NCBI RefSeq assembly: GCF_000024865.1
Contig: NC_013595.1
Coordinates: forward strand, 1,488,001-1,552,000
Direction of reading: 5' to 3'
Length of the DNA stretch: 64,000 nt
DNA from: Streptosporangium roseum DSM 43021
GTDB taxonomy: Bacteria > Actinomycetota > Actinomycetes > Streptosporangiales > Streptosporangiaceae
Under the pieces are notes generated by a model that saw only the letters and a program-made list of their open reading frames with translations, had not been told where the DNA came from and made no database searches. A program made the position numbers and the translations under genes. How positions within the stretch are numbered: the stretch's first letter is position 1; each line of letters opens with the position of its first letter. Shown piece after piece: positions 40,383 through 47,118 of this stretch.

Positions 40383-42266
40383 GTGACGGGGAAGGCTCGG
40401 CGGACCGTCGCCGCGGCGCTCACGCTGGCGGCGGCGGTCCCCATGCTGTCCGCGTGTTTCGAGGAGCCGTCGGCCCACGAGGCGGTGCGCGACTTCCTGG
40501 TCGGGTGGCAGACGGGCGACTACGCCGCGGCCGCCCGGCGCACCGACGGGGACCAGAAGGCGGTCCGTCAGGCCCTGGAGGACGCCAAGGTCCACCTCGA
40601 CGCCGCCTCGTTCCGCTTCAAGCTCAAGGGGATCCGGAGCGCGGGAGAGCAGACCGAGGCCGACTTCGCGGCCGAGGTCGACCTGGGGGAGAACAACCCC
40701 CTCTGGGAGTACGCCGGCAAGCTCCCCCTCCACCTGGTGGACGGCCGCTGGAAGGTGCACTGGTCGCCCAGCGTGATCCACCCCCAGCTGCGCGAGGGCC
40801 AGCGGTTCGCCGTGGACGTCAAGCCGCAGGGGCGCCAGCCGATCCTCGACCGCAACAACGACCCGCTCCAGCAGGAGGCCACCCTTTACGTGGCCAACGT
40901 CATCCCGTCCCTGCTGAAGGACGAGGTTGCGGTCTGCAGGCAGCTCTCCAAGATCACCGGCTTCCCGCAGGACCGGCTGCTGAGCCGGATCCGCTCGGCG
41001 ATCCCCAACGTCCAGGTCCCGCTGGTCACCTTCGGTCGCGCCAAGTACGCCCAGCTCCGTGCCCAGCTTGAGGCGATCCCGGGCCTCCAGATGACCCCGG
41101 AGTCGCTGCCGGTAGCCCCCGACTCGCCCGCCCAGATCGTCGGCGCCGTCACCGCCGTCACCCCGGAGACCGAGCAGCAGCTCGGCGGCCCCCAGCGGGC
41201 CGGAGACACGGTCGGCCGGAGCGGGCTGCAGAAGGCCTACCAGGAATACCTCACCGGCTCGACCGAGACCAGCGTGATCATCCTGGACGTCAAGACGTCG
41301 AAGACGGTCGCCGAGCTGCGCAAGTGGCGTCCGGGCCGCTCCACCTCGTCGGTGCGCACCACGCTCGACCGCCCCATGCAGAAGGCCGCCGACAGCGCCC
41401 TGCTCGGCGGCTCGCCCGCCATGCTGGTCGCGGTCCAGGCCTCCACCGGCAACGTGCTGGCCGTCGCCAGCACGAAGGAGTACCACCAGGAGCGGCACGC
41501 GCTCGCCGGGAAGTTCCACGCCGGCAGCCTCTTCTCGATCATGTCCGTCGAGGGGCTCCTCAAGGCTCAGGTGAGTCTCAAGCAGAAGCTCGCCTGCCCG
41601 GTCGACCGGACCGTCGGCGGCGCGCAGTTCCACCAGGCCGCACCGCCGGCCGGGAGCACGCTGAGCCTCCAGGGCAACTTCGCCAGCGGTTGCGTGACCG
41701 CGCTGGCCTCGCTGGCCCGCAAGATCGACGGTGCCGAGCTGGCGGCCAGCGCCGCGAGGTTCGGCATCGGCGCGCAGTGGAGCCTGCCGCTGAAGACCTT
41801 CAGCGGCAGGATGCGGCCGCTGACCAACGACGCCGCCACGGCCAAGGCCATCGCCGGGCAGAACGTCTCGGTCAGCCCGCTCTCCATGGCGCTGGTCGCC
41901 GGGGCGGTCGCGTCGGGCACCTGGCATCCGCCCGTCCTGGTCATCGAGCCGAAGACGCCGGACCCCTCGGCCGATGCCGAGCCGGCGAAGACCCCCGACG
42001 CGATCAGGATCGATGACAAGACGATCAGCGCGCTCAAGACGCTCATGCGCGCCGGAGTGACCTCCGGGTCGGCCCGCCTGGCGGCGGCTCCGGGCGACCC
42101 GGTCTCCGGCATCACCGCCTCCGCGACGCAGGGCCGCAAGCCGCTGGCCTGGTTCGTTGGCTGGCAGGAGGACGTGGCGGTGGCGGTGCTCGCCGAGAGC
42201 ACCGACTCCACGGCGGGAGCGGCCATCGCCGGGCGGTTCTTCCGGGGCCTGCACGCCGGTCTGTGA
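40383..42266 (+). CDS. PBP-fold lipoprotein, catalytically degenerate (MecA_N + transpeptidase-like)
   Basis: 627-aa lipoprotein: signal peptide ending LSACFEE, then a MecA_N/NTF2-like domain (VRDFLVGWQTGDYAAAAR...WKVHWSPSVIHPQLREGQ) and a transpeptidase-like domain. The three catalytic motifs of penicillin-binding proteins are all changed. STFK becomes S382LFS (HAGSLFSIMSVEG), SCN becomes S435GC (NFASGCVTAL) and KTGTAE becomes SATQGRKP just before LAWFVGW. The gene is intact, so a non-enzymatic role (scaffold, wall sensor or decoy) is likely. It resembles the active PBP at 18785-20308 in order and C-terminus (GAAIAGRFFRGL versus APIAGRFLGGL). GTG 40383 is 2 nt after smpB, implying coupling. 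Confidence 0.85.
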   Translation: MTGKARRTVAAALTLAAAVPMLSACFEEPSAHEAVRDFLVGWQTGDYAAAARRTDGDQKAVRQALEDAKVHLDAASFRFKLKGIRSAGEQTEADFAAEVDLGENNPLWEYAGKLPLHLVDGRWKVHWSPSVIHPQLREGQRFAVDVKPQGRQPILDRNNDPLQQEATLYVANVIPSLLKDEVAVCRQLSKITGFPQDRLLSRIRSAIPNVQVPLVTFGRAKYAQLRAQLEAIPGLQMTPESLPVAPDSPAQIVGAVTAVTPETEQQLGGPQRAGDTVGRSGLQKAYQEYLTGSTETSVIILDVKTSKTVAELRKWRPGRSTSSVRTTLDRPMQKAADSALLGGSPAMLVAVQASTGNVLAVASTKEYHQERHALAGKFHAGSLFSIMSVEGLLKAQVSLKQKLACPVDRTVGGAQFHQAAPPAGSTLSLQGNFASGCVTALASLARKIDGAELAASAARFGIGAQWSLPLKTFSGRMRPLTNDAATAKAIAGQNVSVSPLSMALVAGAVASGTWHPPVLVIEPKTPDPSADAEPAKTPDAIRIDDKTISALKTLMRAGVTSGSARLAAAPGDPVSGITASATQGRKPLAWFVGWQEDVAVAVLAESTDSTAGAAIAGRFFRGLHAGL

Positions 42267-42375
42267 CCCAGTGGAATATTTCCATCACTCCGAGCAACCA
42301 TCGCGTGCCCTGTCTGCGTCCTTCAAAGTGACTGGGTACCGCTTGGGGGTTGCGGCTCAGTCGTCGTGATGAGAT

Positions 42376-42402
42376 CAGGGCCTCGTCTCGGGGGAGGCCC
42401 TG
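42376..42402. terminator. Hairpin terminator after the PBP-like gene
   Basis: CAGGGCCTC (42376-42384) pairs perfectly with GAGGCCCTG (42394-42402), 9-nt loop. Confidence 0.65.
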
Positions 42403-42433
42403 CCGTCCGGACCGGCTCGACCCTGCCGGTCGG

Positions 42434-42470
42434 CCCCGGGGGCGCGTGCGGCAGAGCCGCGCCCCCGGGG
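42434..42470. terminator. Second, very strong hairpin upstream of ssrA
   Basis: CCCCGGGGGCGCG (42434-42446) and CGCGCCCCCGGGG (42458-42470) form a perfect 13-bp stem with an 11-nt loop. Together with the hairpin at 42376 it should isolate ssrA from upstream transcription. Confidence 0.65.
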
Positions 42471-42600
42471 TTCCGGGCCCCGCGGGGCCTCCCGGGCGCG
42501 GGGAGGGCCGGCCGGACGGGAATTCAGTTGGCGTTACCCGTGTTGTAACAGGTATCTTCGGATAGCTCGGTCCCGCGGGACCGGGTTGACAACTCAACAG

Positions 42601-42985
42601 GGGGGTGACTGGTTTCGACTTTGACTTTGCAATTCAGGGGAAGCGGGTCGAGGACTGCGGACATAACCTCGTTAACACTGTGACCGCGACCAACAAGTGC
42701 CAATAAGACGCACTCCGAAGTCAGCCAGGGCAACCTGGCACTCGCCGCCTAAGCAGCGAGTGACTTCTGCCGGCCCGGGAGCGCCTCCGGCCCGGATCCG
42801 GCATCGCTAGGAGGCTCAACCGATCGACCCGGCCACGGGGAAGATCGGGAAATCAAACAGTGGCTGAGCCCGTCGGCGTCTTGCCTGTGTGAACGCCGGG
42901 GCTGAGAAAAACACAGCAGGCTGCACCCGGAGAAGCCCTGTCTTGGAGTTGAAGGACGCGGGTTCGATTCCCGCCACCTCCACCA
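42601..42985 (+). ncRNA. ssrA: Transfer-messenger RNA (tmRNA), 385 nt including CCA
   Basis: The 5' GGGGGTG (42601-42607) pairs with CACCTCC (42975-42981) to form the tRNA-like acceptor stem, and ACCA (42982-42985) is encoded. GGTTCGATTCCCGCC just before is the T-arm, and TGACTGGTTTCGAC near the 5' end is the tmRNA D-loop-like signature. The resume codon is GCC at 42699 and the tag reading frame runs 42699-42752: ANKTHSEVSQGNLALAA then TAA. The hydrophobic LALAA end is the expected protease-recognition signal. Pseudoknot details were not folded. Confidence 0.96.
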
Positions 42986-43040
42986 CCTCGGTGTCGTTCG
43001 GCCACCGGCTCACCCGAGCCGGGGCGGGCGACCCCCTGTC

Positions 43041-43069
43041 AGCGGCGCCCCCCTCGGGGGGACGCCGCT
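43041..43069. terminator. ssrA terminator
   Basis: AGCGGCG-CCCCCC-TC-GGGGGG-A-CGCCGCT: 13 base pairs with one bulged A, followed by GTTGTCATTT. It lies 56 bp after the tmRNA CCA. Confidence 0.8.
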
Positions 43070-43208
43070 GTTGTCATTTCCGGCCCCCGCCTGCCCGGCC
43101 GCGGCGCATTGCGGCCGCCACCCCGCTGGTCCTCGCTCCGTGGATCACGCCCCCCGCTTCCGTCGTACGGCGTGACACCTCACCGCGGAGGGCCGAGCCC
43201 GGGGCGGG

Positions 43209-43529
43209 TCACCGCCGGCCCTCGGTGAACTCGCCCCTGCCGTACGCGCGGTCATAGGGATCATAAAGATCGTCGTTGACGTGGCGATCCAGGTCGGCGC
43301 GGTACTCCCGGTCGTCCAGGCGTGGCATGCCACGGGACATGGCGGCGAACTCCGCGCGGGAGACGGCGCGCCGTCTGCGACGGATGGGCACCAGATCGCC
43401 GATGTGGTCGCCGTTGCGGGTGACGGCGAATCGCTCGCCGCGTTCGAGGGCGTCCATGATCTCCGCCGAACGGTTGCGCAGATCACGCCGTGAGATCCGC
43501 GCCGGATTGACGAGCTCAGGCGTGCCCAT
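43209..43529 (-). CDS. Phd/YefM-type antitoxin, apparently without a toxin partner
   Basis: 106-aa protein. The N-terminal ~50 residues match the Phd/YefM fold: ISRRDLRNRSAEIMDALERGERFAVTRNGDHIGDLVPI in overlapping blocks, i.e. the DNA-binding N-domain with the typical R-N-G-x-x-x-A/D-x-L-V-P end. The rest is Arg/Asp/Tyr-rich (DREYRADLDRHVNDDLYDPY), the flexible part that would wrap a toxin. No PIN, RelE or Doc gene adjoins it on either side. TACGGT (43536-43541) is 6 nt before ATG, so it may be leaderless. Confidence 0.75.
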   Translation of the reverse strand: MGTPELVNPARISRRDLRNRSAEIMDALERGERFAVTRNGDHIGDLVPIRRRRRAVSRAEFAAMSRGMPRLDDREYRADLDRHVNDDLYDPYDRAYGRGEFTEGRR

Positions 43530-43693
43530 GCGTCGACCGTACGCCCGAGGTGCTACCTGGTGCCATGAAGTAGCACATCTCTGATGGCGATATCCGGGAG
43601 CCGGATTCTCGTGCGGGTCGAGTTCCGTGCGGGATCGGATCTCTGTGCGGCTCGCACCGGAACGGAGGTCTCCGCCGTCCGGCTCGCGGGGGG

Positions 43694-44143
43694 TCAGGCC
43701 TCGTCCGTGTGGTCGGCGGGGGGAGCGCCGAGGGAGCGGGCGTTGTCGCGGACCTTCGCGAGGGCGGAGGCGAGGGCGCGCAGCTCGTCGCCGGTCAGGC
43801 CCTGGGTGATGTGGCGTTCGAGTGATTCCCGGTCGCCGGTGACCGGCCCCCGGAGTGCGCGCCCCCTGTCGGTGAGATAGAGCCGGACCAGGCGGTTGTC
43901 GGCGTCGTCGCGGCGCCGTACCAGCAGGTCCGAGGCGCTCATGCGGGTGGCCATCTTCACCACGGTGGGGGTGGTGACGTTCAGCAGGGCGGCGAGCTCG
44001 CCGGGCGTGCGGCCGTCCTGCTCCCACAGGGCCGCCAGGACCAGGTTCTGGCCCAGGTGGAGGCCGTGGCGGCGCATCGACTCCTCGGCGACGGCGCGCA
44101 GGGCCTTGTGGGTCATGGTCATCAGGTCCAGGATCTCGGTCAC
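43694..44143 (-). CDS. MarR-family transcriptional regulator
   Basis: 149-aa winged-helix regulator: LGQNLVLAALWEQDGRTPGE, LAALLNVTTPTVVKMATRM (recognition helix) and LVRRRDDADNRLVRLYLTDRG (wing) in the normal order, flanked by dimerisation helices. GTG 44143 has GGGAG directly before it, which is closer than ideal; ATG 44122 is possible. Divergent from an aldo-keto reductase gene with a palindromic operator between, so it probably represses both. Confidence 0.9.
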   Translation of the reverse strand: MTEILDLMTMTHKALRAVAEESMRRHGLHLGQNLVLAALWEQDGRTPGELAALLNVTTPTVVKMATRMSASDLLVRRRDDADNRLVRLYLTDRGRALRGPVTGDRESLERHITQGLTGDELRALASALAKVRDNARSLGAPPADHTDEA

Positions 44144-44176
44144 CTCCCGATGGTAACTCGTCGGCTAATGACTTGA

Positions 44177-44193
44177 CGGCTAATGATTAGCCG
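44177..44193. promoter_or_regulatory. Putative MarR operator
   Basis: CGGCTAAT-G-ATTAGCCG is a perfect 8+1+8 palindrome. A half-site, GTCGGCTAATGAC, recurs directly upstream at 44160-44172, about 17 bp away. AT-rich context, ~34 bp from the marR start and ~48 bp from the reductase start. Confidence 0.75.
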
Positions 44194-44241
44194 GTTAGCT
44201 TTTGCCATGTCAATAGACGGCAAACGAAAGGCGATACGGTC

Positions 44242-45204
44242 ATGAGGAAGCTCGGAAGCCTCGGCGTCGGCGCGGTCGGCCTCGGCACGATGGGCATGGG
44301 CGGCTCGTACGGCCCGGCCGACGAGAGCGAGTCCGTCCACGCGGTCCACCGGGCGCTCGACCTGGGCGTCACCCTGCTCGACACGGCCGACTTCTACGGT
44401 GGCGGGGTGAGCGAGGAGATCGTCGGCAGGGCACTGCGGGGGAGGCGGGAGCAGGCCGTGCTGGCCACCAAGACCGGAAGCGTGCGCGGTCCCGGCGGGA
44501 TGAGCGTCGACGGCGGCCCCGCCCACATCCGGCGGGCGATCGACGGGTCCCTGCGGAGGCTGGGCACCGATCACGTGGATCTGTACTACCTGGCCAGGGT
44601 CGACCCCCGCGTCCCGATCGAGGAGAGCGTGGGTGCCATGGCCGAGCTGGTCGCCGCGGGCAAGGTGCGCCACCTCGGCCTGTGCGAGGCGAGCGCCGCC
44701 ACGCTCCGCCGGGCCTGCGCCGTGCACCCGATAGCGGCCCTCCAGAGCGAATACTCGCTGTGGGAGAGGCACGTCGAGGCCTCGATCCTTCCCGCGCTGC
44801 GCGAGCTGGGCGTCGGCCTGGTGGCCTACCGCCCCCTGGGCAGCGGGTTCCTCGGCGGCTCCGTCACCAGCCCCGACCAGTTGCCCGAGGGGGACTTCCG
44901 GCGGGGGGACCCGCGCTTGCAGGGGGACAACCTCGTCCTCAACCGGGCCCTGGCCGGCGCGGTGGCCGAGCTCGCCGGAGCCAAGGGCGTCACGCCCGCC
45001 CAGCTCGCCCTGGCCTGGGTGCTGTCGCGAGGTGAGGACGTCGTGGCGATCCCGGGGACCAGGCGCGCCTCCCGGGTCGAGGAGAACGCGTCGGCTGCGG
45101 GTCTCGTGCTCACCCCCGGGGAGCTGGAGGCGCTGGAGGCACTGGGGACCGCCTCGGGCGACCGCTATCCGGAGTTCCTGATGCGCACCATCGACCAGAC
45201 CTGA
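44242..45204 (+). CDS. Aldo/keto reductase-family protein lacking the catalytic histidine
   Basis: 320-aa TIM-barrel protein of the YajO/Tas-like AKR group. Of the catalytic tetrad, Asp47 and Tyr52 (LLDTADFYGGG) and Lys77 (LATKTG) are present, but the position normally filled by His in YYxHRVDP is Ala118 (DLYYLARVDP). NADPH-binding sequences LGLCEASAATL, VAYRPLGSGFLGG and VVAIPGTRRASRVEEN are present. Loss of His need not abolish activity but usually changes substrate range. ATG 44242 follows AAAGG. Divergent from marR; probably the gene it controls. Confidence 0.9.
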   Translation: MRKLGSLGVGAVGLGTMGMGGSYGPADESESVHAVHRALDLGVTLLDTADFYGGGVSEEIVGRALRGRREQAVLATKTGSVRGPGGMSVDGGPAHIRRAIDGSLRRLGTDHVDLYYLARVDPRVPIEESVGAMAELVAAGKVRHLGLCEASAATLRRACAVHPIAALQSEYSLWERHVEASILPALRELGVGLVAYRPLGSGFLGGSVTSPDQLPEGDFRRGDPRLQGDNLVLNRALAGAVAELAGAKGVTPAQLALAWVLSRGEDVVAIPGTRRASRVEENASAAGLVLTPGELEALEALGTASGDRYPEFLMRTIDQT

Positions 45205-45265
45205 CGGTGACCTCCCCCGATGGCGCGTGAGGAACACCCGGAAAATGGGAGGAACGCTGGAAAGC

Positions 45266-45271
45266 TACGCT
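45266..45271 (+). promoter_or_regulatory. Putative -10 box for leaderless kinase mRNA
   Basis: TACGCT is 7 nt before ATG 45279, with no ribosome site at the normal distance. Confidence 0.45.
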
Positions 45272-45278
45272 AACTCCG

Positions 45279-47114
45279 ATGAACCCTTCGGAACGGGCCG
45301 CACCAGGCGAGTCGCAGGTGATCGGCGGCTACCTGCTCCGGCGCGTGCTCGGGCGCGGCGGCATGGGCACCGTGTACCTCGCAGGCACCCCGACCGGCGG
45401 CCTGGCCGCGGTGAAGGTGATCAACCCGGAGCTGGCGCGCGACCCGGCCTTCCGGCGGCGTTTCGAGCGTGAGGTCGCCGCCGCCCGAATGGTGGCCCGA
45501 TTCTGCACGGCCCCCGTGCTGGACGCCGGGATCGACGGGGACGTGGCCTACCTCGTCACCGAATACGTCAAGGGCCCCGACCTGGCGCAGGCCGTACGGG
45601 AACAGGGGCCGATGACCGGCTCCGACCTGGAGGCCCTGGCGGTCGGCATCGCGGTCGCCCTGAACGCGATCCACGGGGCGGGGGTGATCCACCGGGATCT
45701 CAAGCCGTCGAACGTGCTGCTGTCGCCGATGGGCCCACGCGTGATCGACTTCGGGATCGCGAAGCTGGTCGACGGGGACAGCCTGGTGAGCCAGGGGATC
45801 CAGGGGACACCGGCGTTCATGGCCCCAGAGCAGGTACGCGGGGAAACACCCACACCGGCCGCCGACGTCTACGCCTGGGGCGGGGTGATCGCGTTCGCGG
45901 GGACCGGGCGGCTGCCGTTCGGCGGCGGGGCGCCGGCGGAGGTCCTCTACCGGATCGTCAACGAGGGACCGCGCCTCGACGGCCTGGACGGGCGGATCCG
46001 CGGCTTCGTCGAGCGGGCCATGGCCAAGGACCCGGCCCGCCGGCCGAGCGCCCCGGAACTGCTCGGCGAGCTGGTCGGCGGCCGGCACATGACTCCGGCG
46101 ACGGCCACCCAGGTGGTCGAGCGGACCTGGACCGGCCGGCCTCCGGACGCGCTCGGAGAGACCCGGCCCGGCCGGCGGGGGGACACGCCGGAGCGGTCGT
46201 GGGCGGACCGGCCGTCAGGTGTGCCGGAGCGGTCGTGGGCGGACCGGTTGGAAGGCGCGGCCGGACGGCCCGGAGCGGATGCGGCCGGAGCAGGCTGGTC
46301 GCAAGATGCGGCCGGGGCGGCCGGACAGGGCCGGTTGCCGGATGCGGCCGGGAGGCGCGATGCCGGTCCCGCGCCGACCATGGTGGACGGGCGCGATCTC
46401 GGCCCCTCGGCCGCCGTGACCGACGGGCGCGGCCCGGTCCCGGCCTCCCGGCGCGGGTGGCGGACGCCGTTGCTCGCCGGGCTGGCCGTTGTCGCCGTGG
46501 CGGCGGCAGGGGTGGTGGCGTGGCGGGCCGTGGCCTCCCCCGGCGGGGAGTGGCCCTTCCACGCCGACTTCGGCAGCGCGGATCACTCCTGGTCGGTGGG
46601 CTCCAGCGCCGCCGGGCGGGCGGATGTCACCGACGGGTCCTACCTCCTGACCGTCAATCCGGGCTGGCGGCTGTGGAAGTCGGCGCCCGCACCGGACGAG
46701 CCCGAGGGGGGAGTGGTCGTCAGCGGCTCGGCGCGGCTGACGGAGGGCTCGGGAGAGTTCGGCGTCTGGTGCCGGGGCGACGCCGGCACCGGTGACCGCT
46801 ACGAGTTCGCGGTCAGCGGCTCCGGGACGGTCTCGATCACCAAGCGGCAGGCCGGGCAGAAGGGCGCGGTCCTGTACGGCCCGGCCAGGAAGGCAGAGGT
46901 CAGGCAGGCGGCGGACAACCGGATCGTCGCCGAATGCCGTCCCGACGGGTCGAGGCTCCTGCTGCGCATGTGGGTCAACGAGACCCTCGCCGGCGAGGCC
47001 GTCGACGCCGGCCCCTACGGCCCCGGGCAGACCGGGGTGCACGCGGCACCGGACGGCGAGGCGGCGATGCGGGTCAGGTTCGGCTCGTTCGACGTGCGCC
47101 CGGCGGGAGGGTAG
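45279..47114 (+). CDS. Membrane Ser/Thr protein kinase (PknB/AfsK-like) with extracellular domain
   Basis: 611-aa receptor kinase. Cytoplasmic kinase (1-~265): Gly loop LGRGGMGTVYLA, Lys46, HRDLKPSN (Asp140), DFG 157-159, then a TPAFMAPEQVRG activation segment. A flexible Gly/Ala/Arg/Asp linker (~270-392) follows, containing a repeated PERSWADR encoded by a 25-bp duplicated DNA segment. A transmembrane helix is at ~396-416, and an extracellular ~195-residue domain (FHADFGSADHSWSVGSS...; a concanavalin/laminin-G-like look) probably senses a ligand. The stop is 4 nt before the SARP gene, so the two form an operon, suggesting that the kinase phosphorylates that regulator. Confidence 0.92.
   Translation: MNPSERAAPGESQVIGGYLLRRVLGRGGMGTVYLAGTPTGGLAAVKVINPELARDPAFRRRFEREVAAARMVARFCTAPVLDAGIDGDVAYLVTEYVKGPDLAQAVREQGPMTGSDLEALAVGIAVALNAIHGAGVIHRDLKPSNVLLSPMGPRVIDFGIAKLVDGDSLVSQGIQGTPAFMAPEQVRGETPTPAADVYAWGGVIAFAGTGRLPFGGGAPAEVLYRIVNEGPRLDGLDGRIRGFVERAMAKDPARRPSAPELLGELVGGRHMTPATATQVVERTWTGRPPDALGETRPGRRGDTPERSWADRPSGVPERSWADRLEGAAGRPGADAAGAGWSQDAAGAAGQGRLPDAAGRRDAGPAPTMVDGRDLGPSAAVTDGRGPVPASRRGWRTPLLAGLAVVAVAAAGVVAWRAVASPGGEWPFHADFGSADHSWSVGSSAAGRADVTDGSYLLTVNPGWRLWKSAPAPDEPEGGVVVSGSARLTEGSGEFGVWCRGDAGTGDRYEFAVSGSGTVSITKRQAGQKGAVLYGPARKAEVRQAADNRIVAECRPDGSRLLLRMWVNETLAGEAVDAGPYGPGQTGVHAAPDGEAAMRVRFGSFDVRPAGG
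46187..46247. repeat. 25-bp direct repeat in the kinase linker
   Basis: A 25-bp segment starting GCCGGAGCGGTCGTGGGC occurs at 46187-46211 and 46223-46247, period 36 bp (12 codons), encoding PERSWADR twice. Confidence 0.9.
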
Positions 47115-47118
47115 TCCC

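Larger units (their letters stand above)
42267..42600. other. Intergenic region between the PBP-like gene and ssrA
   Basis: 334 bp with no gene. It holds the two hairpins annotated separately, then an AT-richer 60 bp (TTGTAACAGGTATCTTCGGATAG region, 42543-42566) where the ssrA promoter must lie; I cannot assign -35/-10 boxes with confidence. Confidence 0.5.

Noticed and set aside
42816..43013. 65-codon minus-strand ORF
   Set aside because: It lies within tmRNA and is explained by it.
42986..43208. Integrated element or attachment site after ssrA
   Set aside because: No integrase, and no direct repeat of the ssrA 3' end is seen in the region; only the terminator and an orphan antitoxin.
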